From Solea solea (taxonomy: Eukaryota; Chordata; Actinopteri; Pleuronectiformes; Soleidae), in assembly GCF_958295425.1 (NCBI RefSeq), contig NC_081136.1, positions 4,125,311-4,189,310 on the forward strand: a stretch of 64,000 nt of DNA, read 5' to 3'. Both the position numbers and the translations under genes were made by a program. This document shows positions 25,850 through 38,410 of this stretch, piece by piece. Every line of letters begins with the position of its first letter. The stretch's first letter is position 1. A model generated the notes under the pieces. That model saw only the letters and a list, made by a program, of their open reading frames with translations. It was not told the origin of the DNA and did not search any database.

Positions 25850-25985
25850 CTTATTCTATCCATGTTTCTTATTTGCATGTATGTATTCCGACCTTTATCT
25901 TATTTAATTGCTTATTCTATTCTTATTTTTTTTAGTTAATATCCCCAGTGTGAGTTCAATAAAGTCAAATGTAATCAAAATGTCA
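25850..25985 (+). repeat. Retroposon 3' tail
   Basis: An AT-rich run ends in TATCCCCAGTGTGAGTTCAATAAAGTCAAATG, a tail type shared by teleost non-LTR elements (CCCCA-TGTGGGA-CAATAAAG). It contains a polyadenylation hexamer of retroposon origin. Confidence 0.5.
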
Positions 25986-27259
25986 TTTATTTATTTATTG
26001 ATCTAGGTGTTACAAATGTAATTTGAAGTTTGTCAACCATTCTCATGTTTTGGTGTAATATACAGAATATGCAGTACTATCAACAGTAGATTTAGTCCAC
26101 TGTGTTACTTGTCCACAGTTTTAGACAAATCCGGGATGAGCATATTTATAACATCCCAACACTCACTCCTCAGCTACCCACCGCGCCACAGAATGAAGAA
26201 AGTGTAAGTCGGTTAATTCAAATGATCCCAAAAGCCATGTGGAACGAGAACAAGCAGAAGAAGGAGAAGAAGAAATTGAATTGGTTTTCTGGCCGGATTA
26301 GTTCGAAAATGAGAATTTTAACACTTCATGCCCCGCTCTGTAAACCTTAATGTGAGATGACACAAAGGCTAATGTGAACATGGTGTGTGTGTGTGTGTAT
26401 CTTGATACTGCGACCTCTTTTTTTTCCAGCAGCAAACCTCCAGAGTTCTCCGGAGGAATGAAAGTGGCCAGAGCATGTGACTGGAATCAAAGTCACAATT
26501 CCTAACACATCCACTGTATTGGCCGCATAAAGAAGCTCCTTCATCTACAAGCACGGGGGGGGTGGGGGGGGGAGTCCATGTGATAATTGAACACCAGTCC
26601 TCCAATGTTTGAAAGAACTCAAATTCACATTAAAAGTACTCGCATTGATTCGATTTGAAAAAGAATGAGAGTCACAAAACTCTCACTAAGAGTATTTCAT
26701 ACTTCTCATTGTCTGTGATTTACTTCTAAAAGGAGAAAAGATCTTACACAGTCCTTTAATGAAGCACCTGTATCTCTCTTCCAACACCATGCACAGAATC
26801 ACATATACACTTAGTGTGTCAATACACACAAACCAATTATTCCAGAAGACATGACACGATTGCCTGCTATAGACATGGTGTGCAACACGGATCTAAAAGA
26901 AACATTATTATTATATCTACTGAATCATAGACCAGGACTTAAGTTAGTATGGAGGATAAACTGCAGTAGTAGGTCATAGGTGTCCACAAACTGAGATACT
27001 CAAACAACTTTGAACGTCTCTCTCACAATAAGGCGTAGGGCGACCATTTTGGAGCTGCAACCCAAAGGAACAGCTACGATTGTCTCACAGAGGGGACTAT
27101 TAACGCAACAACAAACCAGAAGGAAGGTTCAAAACAACTGTGTCCCTTTTAATTCAACAGTTTCACTGCAAATGAAACGGAAATCCCCAAGTTCCACAAC
27201 TCCAAATCTGTCCAAAAGCAGCAAAAACCATCAGAAAAAGTGGTGTTGGTGTGACTTAC

Positions 27260-27508
27260 CTGTGGCAGGGCGGAGCTGAGCTGGCGCTGCAGTGAGTCGC
27301 GGTCATAGATGACGTCCTGGAGATGTTGCTGGGACAGTCCCAGGCTCTCCTGGGTCTCCCTCAGCGTGTCCAGCAGCCGGTCCCTCTCGTCCAGCATGTT
27401 GACCATCAGCTGTTCAAAGTGAGAGTCCGGGTCCGAGGAGCTGCTCTGCGAGCCGCGCTGGCTCAGCGCCGTGTCCTCGCTGATGGTGGGCATCACCTCG
27501 CACATCAT
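27260..27508 (-). CDS. ppfia2: Liprin-alpha-2, first coding exon
   Basis: The exon encodes the first 83 residues of a liprin-alpha, a scaffold that organises presynaptic active zones through N-terminal coiled coils and C-terminal SAM domains (family knowledge). It opens with the invariant liprin-alpha start MMCEVMPTISED, has SHFEQLMVNMLDERDRLLDT near residues 29-48, and ends in DRDSLQRQL...LPQ. The phrase VIYDRDSL and the serine-rich QRGSQSSSS segment favour alpha-2 over alpha-1, -3 or -4. The exon is 249 bp and ends in phase 0 at CAG followed by GTAAGT (27259-27254). Upstream, GGCAG followed by AGCCAAG-ATG gives an acceptor, so the exon probably spans 27260-27515 with a 7-base leader. The first of two tandem ATGs was chosen. 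The rest of the protein lies beyond the left edge. Regulation is not visible here. Confidence 0.95.
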
Positions 27509-30500
27509 CTTGGCTCTGCCAGCGGAAACGAGGAGGTGAGTGTTTTCAGGTCAGGACTTTATCCAATTACACTTGTTTCTCACGATCAGAAATAATATTC
27601 AGAAACATTTACCAAGTTTGATATGCATATAATGCCGTTGTTTCATAAATAACACTTTACTTTACAAGATTAATGCATGTTCAATGTAATTTAAACACAT
27701 TTATGTATGATCATGGGTCGCAAAGGTCAGACGCTGTCTTTTGCAGTAACACTGCAAATGTAACCATTGTGTGACTAAGAAAGGACACTCTGACATCTCT
27801 TTTTTGAATTCAGACTTAAGGGAAAATCTGAGATGACACAAGATTTATAACAAAAATTGAAAATGTTTATCTGCTACTACATGTGCCAACGTTTAGCCTA
27901 CGTGTGACTGGGCTTCAAGTAGCTGGAACTAGGCTAAATGTCACCCCGGTGGTTCAGAGCTGCAGTGGATGTCTTGGGAGGCTGGGCTGTTTGCCCTAGA
28001 TTTTATGCATGTGCTGTGTAATGGGCCAGCCAAGATCAAGTTGCATAATACACCATATCTATACTGTAGCGGAAATGTGAAGCCATATTCCAGTTTACAC
28101 CCCCGAGGGACGACAGAGAGCCGTGTGTTGAAACAACGCGGTGATCCTTTTAAAGGACCGCCACATGCTGAGTCATCTTTGAAAGATTACCAAAATACAA
28201 GTGACTCTTTGAGTTCTCAGTTTTAGAAATCTATGTGAACAGAACATGTTTAACTTAGCTTAGCACAGACGCCGCAGGCTAAGGGCAGAATTGAATCAAA
28301 ACAGAAAAGAACTGTACATACTAATAAATTACTAAAACAGGTTATTAGCCATTTGACTAGCATCATAATCATCAACTTATTAAAATCACATGCTAACGCA
28401 CTAGAAAGTAAAATGACCTGAGTTTTAGTCAGTGGTGTATGAAGCTAACATCGTCAGAGCCTGCAGCTAACTGCTCGATGAAGCTAATGACAAAATTAAA
28501 CACAGGATGAGGTTTTTTTAAACACAAGAAATTGTGAGCGAATGTGACACATTTTAAGTTGTTGGACAACATGAATTAGATTTAATGTTAAGCTTGTTGA
28601 GCCAAGTTAAAAACAAGCGTATGCCTTATGAGCTAATCTCTCTCTTTATAGTTAACAGTTTAACTATAATCTTAACACTTAGCCACGCGTTATGTGACGC
28701 CACATAAAGCCCAGGTTTATTTAGGTATAGCTTTCAACAACTCGTTGTACAGAAATTGGCCCCTTCTGGGTGGGTTATACTGGCAGGTCTGGGTCTCAGC
28801 ATGTTCTGGCAGTGGACTGGGGTCTCCAGTCGTCTCCAGGCACGCGGCCAGACCCCCATCAGCTCATCATTCAGCCACCGTCCGCTGCCGTTTACATCCC
28901 GGTGGCCGAGCCGGCGCGCAGCTTGGCCGGACGAGCTGCACATTGCCAGCCTTCGCTTAGAGAGCGAGCAAGCCGGAGGACAGAGTGGGACGTTGGTGGT
29001 GCATTCTAAGTAGATGGTGGTGGTTTTGTTCCTAATATGGCTCAATAGATGTGAGGCAACAGAGAATTAAGGAGATGCTGCTGGTGTGCATGTGGATTTA
29101 GCATCAAGCAGTGGAAAAGAGAACTTGGCGGACAAATCCTTCACAATTTAGCATTTTCTTTCTGTTTGGAGGACTCAAACTCACTTAATATTCAGTTATA
29201 ATGAGTTATTTCTGTATGGTTTTTTTTATTCATAGATTCATTTTGCATCATGAATACCTTCATATTGTGAACTATTTAACGTTCCATATCAAAACAAACA
29301 CTTTCATTTTGATATTATGCAAAATATCATCATTTTTCTCAAAAAGTTTGACTTGATTGGCCCCCTTCTGACCAAACTATACACTCAGTAGGCCCCAGGC
29401 CATTTTAGTCGGAGACCACTGCCCAAGAGTGTCACTGAAGGGCGCTACAAGGCTTTTGAGACATTTAAGTTAGCGTACTGTATATGGTTCCTTTCCCATC
29501 TAGGGTCGTAGTTTGGATATCCACCGAAGTATCCATTTATAGTCACAAGTTAGTGATTTCTACATCTCTTATGAATGGATTTTTCAGTGGATTTTAAAAA
29601 CACTCCACACTTTGTCCCCCGATGCACCAACAAAGACATGCAGGGACACACTGATTATTTCTTATTTCTCCTTGAAACTGTGAGGAAAACAAAGTGCTCT
29701 GAGGATGTTTTTCCCCCGCCTCGATGCACACACAACCCCCGTTTTGTCCTGTTCCTGTACTTTATGCTTTGATCGCGCCGTGACCGCCCTCCATGAATCA
29801 TTTCTGCCGTCTATGAAAAATCAATAGATACGGAGGGTAAGTGCACTGACTGATCTGCTATTGGACGTACGAAGCGGCCCCGCCTGCCTGTGAAACCGAA
29901 AGCCGACCGTATTGTTCAATAAAACATTTATCTGCTTAATTGTGCCATTCAAAAGGCATCAGATGTGTCTCTTTAGTTGAACTTTAGATTTAGACAGAGG
30001 GACGGAAATAAATCCTGTCTATTAACGATGATAAAGAGCCACCGCTTCCCCCAAAATGCCCTTTACTGTGGCCAAAATCTGCTGCTCGGTGTTTTGGAGG
30101 GCATATTTGAGCAGCAAGTCTCTTTAGTGGAGTGCTGGCGGGCAGGAGTGATGACAGGTAAGAGTTACTGTGATCCTCTTGAATGGATAAACACTCATCA
30201 GCCACAGTGGGCAGTGTGAAGAATGTGCAGCCGGAGAGAGAGCTCTTATTAACCAGCTGGGGTTTGCAGATGTCTCGGTTGCAAACACCGACAAAAGCCA
30301 CCTCCTCACAACTCAACAGTCCCTCCGACCTCCAGCTTTTCACGCAGGAAAAAAGAGAGCGTTATGATAAAGCCACAGCAGGAAATCTGCTCCACAATTT
30401 CATCAGCATGTGCGTTTTTATGTGCGTCTGGATGATACTCTCCGAGAGAGAAATTGGCACTTGTAGTAATAGACCTAAGAACGTTCTACAAACAGGGTGA

Positions 30501-33500
30501 ATCTCGGTGAACTGCGACCGGTTAAAGATGTTTAACGTGAGGCTAAAATTATGCAGGAATAACAGGAAGGGAGGGAACAACGGCACACGAAATGCACACA
30601 CATTGTGGGACTCGGAAGCGATGAGGAACGCTCAGACATTCAGACGAAGGGAGACAGGCGGGATCATTGGGCTTTGCTCCATGAGCCAGATGCCAATCAA
30701 TGAATTATTCAGGGAGGGTATAGGAGTGAGGTTCTCTCCCCAATCAGTGCAACAAATCAGCAGACCTTTGTTACTGCATATAGCTTCACCCAACCTTGGA
30801 AAACCTTGGCTGCAGACTCAGGTGCCCAAGACTCGGAAAAACAAACTTACAGAAACATAATATTCTAAATCTGCACTTGGTACCCAAATTCTGCAAATAC
30901 AAAACACAACAAGTTTGATTTAACAGTCAACAGTCAACGCCCGTCTTAGTGTCAGACCTATGATTAATGCTTACCATATTTTGTTGGTTTGTTTCTTATC
31001 TCTGTCCTAAGGGGTTCATTCCGTGTACGTTCCAGCCAATACAGACCCCGTACGACAGGCCTCTTCGACTAACCCTTTTTAATTTTTTTCCTACGGCCCG
31101 CAAACTCTCTGTAAATCAAGCTGACTTTGTGATAAAACTCACCTCTGAGCTATTTGAAGAAGAGCAACTGACATTCAACGATGCCCGTAAACTCCGCTCG
31201 CTCTCCTCGCACAGCGCTTATTATAATGCCAAATTAATGTGAAAAATACTGTATTTGTTTGGGTTTTTTTGCCAAATATTCTGTGTGTCCCAGAACCCTA
31301 ACCCACGATACATGTAAACATCTCACATCATCATTTTTTAGGGCTATGTATTGTTCTTATTTAATACTTTTAATAGATAACGCAGCGTCAATACTCGTTG
31401 GCGATAGAATTGATGATAGGAGGTGAATGTGACAGCACCGTGCCCTTTCCCTTGCATTTACACCGTAAAAGTCGGCACTGCACATTCTTAGTATGTCACC
31501 TACCAAGAAACCCATTGTTTAGATACGCGACGAATATACAGACAGACGGAAATCTCTTGCATTTCTTATCCAACCAATGCCAAAGTTAGCACTGCACACA
31601 CCGGTGCTCTTAGTAACTCACTTCCCAAAGTGTGAAGCCTGTCATGGGAACTGTTTCACAGACAGACAGACAGACGTTCCTTGAACGAATAGAGCGATTA
31701 AATTGAGGTGATTTGTATAAACTCATACTTTTACACAGTTCCAAATTGGCTATAATTCAGCTAAGCAAAACAGAAAAAGAGGAGAACAATGTCAAAATGA
31801 GCGGGTGCTTACGAGTTCCCTTAAGTGGAACTGCAGCACTGTAGAGAACTGTCCTTATGGGACAGGGTGTAAATTTTGCCACTTATGTGGAATCACTACT
31901 TTTTTTCCTTTTTTTTTAACCAAAGAACAAATCAGCAAGAGGCAGCTAATTCCCCTGAATGTCTGCAGTTAATCTCATTAATGGGGACAATTGTGCGAGT
32001 AGATAAGGAGCAGCACACAAAACAGCAATATGTTCCTGAGCTGCACACGACCACGCGGGGCGAATTCAGCACTATTCACGACCGGGGGAACATCAAAAGG
32101 CACACAAAGCGCGAGCGTGTGCACAACCGGCAGAGGACCCAACATGACACTCTGTAGCTTTGGAGATAAGCTGTAGGACTGTGTACGTGTAGTGTTGGCT
32201 ATTGAACGACTTAAAATTAAAACCAGCACAACTTCATGATGTGCTCAAAGCATGAATTTGTTTTCCACCTCATTAACGGAGGAGATGATCACTTAGAAAT
32301 GAGTCGAACTGAGTAGTCGACCTCGTACGGTTTAAACACTTGCGATGTCACTGTTGGCAAATGACCAGTGTTGCCCACACTGAGAAGGTCTCCCAAAGAT
32401 CAGCCAATTCCACAGCAGAGGGTAAACTCCCAATGTGTCGGGGCCAAGTTTGGACGAGGTACTTAAAATTAAGTTTGGGTTTCTTCATGATAGCGGGGCT
32501 AGCCTACTTGATATGGTTCTTTGCTAAAAAGCAACAAATGGGTGTTTTGTCTATGTTGGTTACTGTATGTCCTATTCAGGGGCTTGTTGGGTTGCATCAC
32601 TGAAGCTGTTACATTTTGGACAGACTGTGACTGTGTTGTGGAGCTTTTGATCCAATTTGATTAGATTACAATTATCATGTCAACCATTTTGGAGTGGAAG
32701 CAGGCGGAGAGCCAAAAGCCCAACTACCAACTTCTGGCCGGAGGCTTCAATACAATGTACGACCACGAGAAAGAACTTTTCCAGTATATTGTATTCTGTT
32801 CATTTAAGATAAATAACAATTGTAGTAATGTTTGGGCGAAATGAAAAGAGAAGTTTTGGTTTGTTGTTTTGGAATTGCTCCTCTCTGATTGGATTGATTA
32901 AACTGCTACACGCTTCAAGGAATCAATACAGTATCACGCCATGATATATGGTGTGATATGAACGTACTAATCAAAATGCCTGTCGGGTTCAGACAAAAAA
33001 ACACACCATCTGGTTCGCACTAGTGTTTGCTGCATAGACAGTTTTGTAAAGAAAAAAATCACCTGGTTGGAAACTCCATATAATTAGGTGTAATATTACT
33101 ACATCGATGTAAGGCTCCCCGTAGCCTCATGAAACACCTCTGCCTGTTGTTGGTTGTTCAAGCTCAGTTCCTCACTACATTAAAACATGACTCCATGACC
33201 ATATTGTTTTCCGACGACACTTCACTTGCAAACGCACAGGGGCTGATTACACACACACACCGCTTTGTGGCCACCAAGGGAGCTGACTGCTGAAAAATTC
33301 CACCTTTAAATAATGCCTGTGTTTGATTCCTTGGCGTGCCGCTGAGCGCAATATGCATCTGCAGGCCCTTATTGATGAGCTGGAACGGTAATGCATAGAC
33401 GTTTGTGAGTCGCTCTTTCCCACTTTGGCGTCCGCGTCACGGCCCGACAGTTGGGTAAAGAGTGACACAGCATTTTTTTTTTTTTTTTGTGAATGGAAAG

Positions 33501-34689
33501 GGTCACAGATTGCATGGCGTGCTGAGAAGTCCCATTCATGTGGCTCCCTGCACCTTTTGACCGCCTGAGAGACCGGTCTGCCAAGAAAACAACCAATCAA
33601 GTCTACACAGCAAGCCGCTAACTCATCTTTGACGCTGCAAGGCCGACGACGTCTAGTACGATGACATTCAAGTTCAGCATGTCCTTGCAGGTTAAAGCCT
33701 CGACACGAGGCTGTGATATCTGCAGTGTAGTGTAAATTGTTTCACGCAGGGGCGAAAGGTTCCACTAAGGACACTTCTTCTCCTTTCCCCAAAGGAATTG
33801 GAGGACGGGTTCTGGGACCCGAGGTGTAGTTTTTGCTCTTAAAATAAAAATGAATTGGGTTGGTACGATGGCTCAAAAGCATTCTTATCCATTATTCATT
33901 GCTACCTCCAGGTTTTTGACTTATTTCATGGACGTTTCTTGCTCTACAAAAAAAGTGAAGTGTGCTATAATGTCGCACCTAATGCTAAAGTGGAGGTGTT
34001 TTCGCTTAGGGTTTTGTAAAAGTGGAGACTGTAATAGGTCAGACAACAGTGTGAAATACACATTTTGAACCAAATAACAAATACAGAATGGGGAAATGTC
34101 TTTTCAGATAGTTTCATATTCTCAAGAAAAGATTAACAATCACCTGCAAAAATGTTAGTCTCTTGTAGACTAAAACAATTAAACCGAATGAAACGAAAAT
34201 AAAACTGCAATGAAAAGTAATTTCCCGCAATCAGTGATCAGTGATCAGTGTTTTCAGAGTGATTATCTTCAACAACATTTCCTGTTGAACAGGGATAAAC
34301 GTAGATACCAAAGAATAGGACAGAAAAAGATGTCTGATTCAGGTCAGCCTCAAAAACAAAGTTGCCAAATAACATTTAACTATGATAATCTGTGGGGAAT
34401 GTTAGCTAATGAAAAGCTAAATATGATTTTGGTTGAAGTGTGTAAGAAATAGTGACATCTAATGGTGAGACTGCAGAATGCAACAAACGGAAAACTCCTC
34501 CGCTAGAAAGGATGCAAACACGATCCCACTCTCTCTGCCATTTCCTCCTCATTCTTTGGTTGGTTGGTTTATGCAAGTGTAGCCATTTTTCTTTGTTTTG
34601 CGTGAGTTAGCTTTGGCTTCAAAATGGCTAAGTTTGTCTATTCGGGCTGCTGGAGAAACGTGGCGGTGCAAGCTGGCTGCCTCAGTAAA

Positions 34690-34865
34690 GTAAAGCCCTT
34701 ATATATAGGGTGAAAGGCGGGGTCACATTCATCACAGGGCCACATCTAGAGACAAACAACCGCCCACTCTCACACCTACAGTCAACTTAGAGTATCCAAA
34801 TCCCCATATTTAGGACTTTGGGAGGAAACTGGGTCTCAGAACCACTACACCAACCGTGTGACCAC
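34690..34865 (-). repeat. Teleost SINE-like repeat, reversed, near full length
   Basis: The reverse complement starts with a tRNA-like head CACGGTTGGTGTAGTGGTTCTG. It proceeds through TTTCCTCCCAAAGTCC, GTGTGAGAGTGGGCGG and ends with CCTTTCACCC. The order is the same as in the copies at 18280 and 23470. Confidence 0.75.
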
Positions 34866-35903
34866 TGCTTTTCATCCTTAATCATTAAATGAAGTCAGCT
34901 CTCATACTGTTAATGGATCCTTGTAAGAGGACACGAATGGAGACAAGGCCGACGACCACAAAACGTTGTATTCTGTCCGTCCAATAGTGGACACAATGAG
35001 CAGAAAAAAGTGAAGGAGATAGAGGATGACATGGGTGTCGAGTTACACCCAGGCTCCTGTGGAGGCTGTGCATCAAGTGTGTGTATGTGTGTGTGTCCAT
35101 TTGTCTCTGAGTGTGCTCCACCTCTGACTATGGGTGAGCCACTGCTGGCAGAGGAGGAGGAGGAGGAGGAGGTGGTGGAGGTGGTGAGGGATCTTTCTGA
35201 TGTGAGTGTGTGCTCAACTGAAAATACGTCCCGCACGCACATGAAAGGACGAGCGAGAGGCAGCTCTCGCGTTGCCTTTAACGCCGGCCACACTCTCCTG
35301 CAGCAAGGTCGCATGAAGCGCCGATCGATAAAGATTGAATAAGAGAAGCGGATCGAGGTGAACAACATCAACCACAACAACAACAACAACAACAAATAAC
35401 GCTGAGGCTGCAGCCGATGAGGACCAGACCAAACACTTTCACTGCATTTCACTTTCCTCTTTTAGCAACAGTCGAACTCAACAGCCCAGTCGTGGGACTA
35501 AGTTAGCAATGCCAGGATAGTGAAACTGTCAGGGACTGTTTACTTTAGAGCGCCTTAATAATCCAGATTTGCTCTGGCGTATCGATTATCGCGTTGTGCG
35601 AGAAAGGGCTGCGATATGTCACCAAATCGATATTTTTGTCCTCCTTCTGCCGCAAACCGGACGGTAAATTCTAAGCCACTGTGACCTGCCAACATTCACT
35701 TAACAGCGCTTGATACAAACGCACATGAACGTGCGTTAAATTCAGTTTATATGTGTGAAACACTTCAACGGAAACCGTGGCTATAAAACAATAAATCAAA
35801 GCCTCTGCCACAGGTAGCAGCCACTTCTCCGCAGGACACCTCGAGGCAATGAGAGCTTTGTCTTTGCACACCGTGACACACAGTATCCAGCAGTGGAGAG
35901 TAT

Positions 35904-35945
35904 GTATGTATGAATGAATGAATGAATGAATGAATGAATGGATGG
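35904..35945. repeat. (GAAT)n microsatellite
   Basis: Two GTAT units are followed by seven to eight GAAT units ending in GGATGG. ATTC-rich tracts in the complementary sense occur about 160 and 290 bp further on (36104-36140 and 36238-36265). Confidence 0.95.
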
Positions 35946-36403
35946 CTGACAGTGCATCCATGGAAACTCCCGCACACTTTCAATGGGGGAAAATGAAGAA
36001 ACGGCGACTCTCATTCGTCTAAACCGAGCCACAAATGTTAACGTGCGGCCGTTTAACCTTCGAGCAACACGTGAAGGCAGCACCTGCTTGTATGTGTGCC
36101 ATTTCATTCATTCACCCATTCATTCTTACATTCACTGTTTATGAGTAGTCATATGTGTCCCAAAGAAGGAATCACAGAGGGATTATTTTATTTAAAGATA
36201 ACCTTGGTTGAGGTTTGCAGTCCCTTTGTAGTGTTATTCATTCATGTGTTCATACGTTCATTCATACAATTAAAAAAAAAAAAAAGTGTGTATGTGGGCT
36301 AGTTCATGCTCTCTCCCTGCTCACATCTCTGTAATAGGCCGGTAATGATATCGTTTACAGGAGGGGCAGCTGTTCCTCCTGTGACATCGCTTCTGTTTCG
36401 CTG

Positions 36404-36404
<1 letters not shown>

Positions 36405-36447
<43 letters not shown>
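36405..36447. repeat. (CA)n microsatellite
   Basis: An uninterrupted CA run of about 21 units. Confidence 0.97.
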
Positions 36448-36449
<2 letters not shown>

Positions 36450-36862
36450 AGACTGCAGAGCATCTCCACGTTCTGTGAAATGTTAATTGGGGGGAGAATC
36501 CTTGGCTATTGTCTCAAGTGCATTACATCATTCCAGCCTCTCAGTCTGCATCCCGCCCCCCTTTAACTCTCTCCTCTATGACAGCCGGTCCTTCTCTCCA
36601 TCCTCCGTCCTCCTCCTCCTCCATCATCCATCCTCCAGCTCACAATGTCATACGTGAAATCAACATGTTAAAACCACCATGGACGCATGGATGCATCTAA
36701 CACAGGAGCTTCCTCCTCCTCCTCCTCTTTCCCCAGCATCACCAGAGTTGAGGATGTGAGGAGAGAAAATCACCTTGAGCCTGCAGGAGCAGGGCAATGT
36801 AGGTCACTGCAACAGCGTGTGCATGTATATGTATATATAATTATTTATATATATATACTCAC

Positions 36863-37330
36863 AATGTATTCCTGTGCTATGAGAGCACCAGGCAACCGCA
36901 GTGTCTCCGCAAACTGTAAACGCAACACAATCCCTAGTCTTCTTCTTCTTCTTCTTCTGCCGCTGCTGCTGCTGTTTCTGCTTCTTCAGGGGAACAAACA
37001 GGCAGCGACGCCGAGGATCCAGTGGTGAAGGTGCGGCTGCTCCAAGCCGCTGCTGCCGCTGCCACCGCTGCTGCCGCTGCTGCTGCTGCTGATGATGATG
37101 ATGATAAAGATGGCATCACCAAAAATAAAAAACAAACTCGCGAACAAAAGAGCGCGGATGGTCTCCACCATCGGACGCGGAGGTGACTGTCAGTGACATC
37201 TGATTTCCGGGGGGCAACGCACACTGACACACATGGAGAGACGAGAGACACGCGCGCGCCGAGCGAGCGACGGAGAGAGGGAGCGCACACACGCACTCGC
37301 ACTCGCTCTCACTCTAACGCTAACGCACTT
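36863..37330 (-). promoter_or_regulatory. CpG-rich block, candidate ppfia2 promoter / untranslated first exon
   Basis: CpG is much denser here than in the surrounding DNA, for example GCGCGCGCCGAGCGAGCGACGG near 37250 and ACTCGCGAACAAAAGAGCGCGG near 37137. On the minus strand it contains CAG/CGG-type triplet runs typical of neuronal-gene leaders. It is followed by a donor-like GTGAGT (plus-strand ACTCAC, 36857-36862). It sits about 9.5 kb upstream of the ppfia2 start exon, on the right side and strand. Linking the two is inference. It could instead serve a plus-strand transcript. Confidence 0.35.
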
Positions 37331-37489
37331 ACACACACACACACACACATGCACTCACTCACACACCGGTGAGGAAATGACGGCACGTTACACATTCAGC
37401 TGTGAGAAGAAGCGGAGCTGGAAAAGACCATTATCTCACTGAGGAGGGGGGAGCGTGAGTCTTAAAGTTACAGCTGTGCAGTTCTTTAT

Positions 37490-37848
37490 ACAACTACTAC
37501 TATTTCTACTACTACTACTACTACTGATACTATTACTACTACTACTATTAATACTGCTACTACTACTACTACTACTACTGATATTACTACTACTACTACT
37601 ACTACTACAACTACTACTGATACTACTTCTACTATTACTACTACTACTACTGATACTACTACTACTACTACTATTACTTATACTACTACTGATACTACTA
37701 ATACTATTACTACTACTTCTACTGATACTACTACTACTACTACTACTGATACTACTACTACTATTACTACTGATACTACTACTACTATTAATACTGCTAC
37801 TACTACTACTACTACTATTAATACTGCTACTACTACTACTACTACTAC

Positions 37849-37888
<40 letters not shown>

Positions 37889-38340
37889 ACTGCTACTACT
37901 ACTACTACTGATACTACTTCTACTATTACTACTACTACTGATACTACTACTACTATTACTTCTACTACTACTGATACTACTTCTACTATTACTACTACTG
38001 ATACTACTACTACTATTACTACTACTACTGATACTACCACTACTACTACTATTAATACTGCTGCTACTACTACTACTGATACTACTACTACTATTAATAC
38101 TGCTACTACTACTACTGATATTACTACTACTACTAATACTATTGGTACTACTTCTACTACTACTACTACTACTACTGATATTACTACTACTACTGATACT
38201 ACTACTACTACTGATACTATTACTATTATTACTGATACTATTACTACTATTACTACTACTTCTACTACTGATACTACCACCACCACCACTACTACTACTA
38301 GTAGTGATACTACTCTTACTACTACTGCTGACACTAGTGA

Positions 38341-38371
<31 letters not shown>

Positions 38372-38373
38372 GA

Positions 38374-38408
<35 letters not shown>

Positions 38409-38410
38409 GT
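37490..38410. repeat. Compound ACT trinucleotide microsatellite, about 920 bp
   Basis: Almost pure (ACT)n with regular GAT, ATT and TTCT interruptions and one inner (ATT)n tract near 37850-37886. No codon-position bias exists beyond the repeat, so the 320-residue poly-Leu plus-strand frame and the 218-residue Val-rich minus-strand frame are artefacts. Confidence 0.97.

Larger units (their letters stand above)
1..27259 (-). other. ppfia2: ppfia2 intron between coding exons 1 and 2 (partial)
   Basis: This stretch follows the GTAAGT donor of the first ppfia2 coding exon on the minus strand. I looked for the family's next coding segment (the conserved EFAALTKEL coiled-coil region) and did not find it in any frame, so the intron continues beyond the left edge and exceeds 27.2 kb. 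The DNA holds microsatellites, a minisatellite, MITE-like and LINE-derived repeats (listed separately) and several repeat-free blocks with clustered homeodomain-like AT motifs. Other open frames here are short and resemble nothing I know. That it is ppfia2 intron is inferred from strand and splice site. Confidence 0.75.
27516..36862 (-). other. Upstream non-coding stretch, probable ppfia2 5' UTR intron
   Basis: The acceptor just before the ppfia2 start implies an upstream untranslated exon, so this stretch is probably intron. No convincing exon was found in it. It holds a short CpG-enriched patch near 28840-28990 without recognisable coding sequence and repeat-free AT-motif clusters near 31920-32160. 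It also holds a reversed SINE-like copy (34690-34865) and a 71-codon acidic open frame at 35130-35342 of unknown status. Confidence 0.5.

Noticed and set aside
28840..28990. A CpG-enriched patch considered as a second promoter
   Set aside because: It is short, with no donor-like site or leader-like sequence on either strand and no recognisable exon. Kept only as a note in the region entry.
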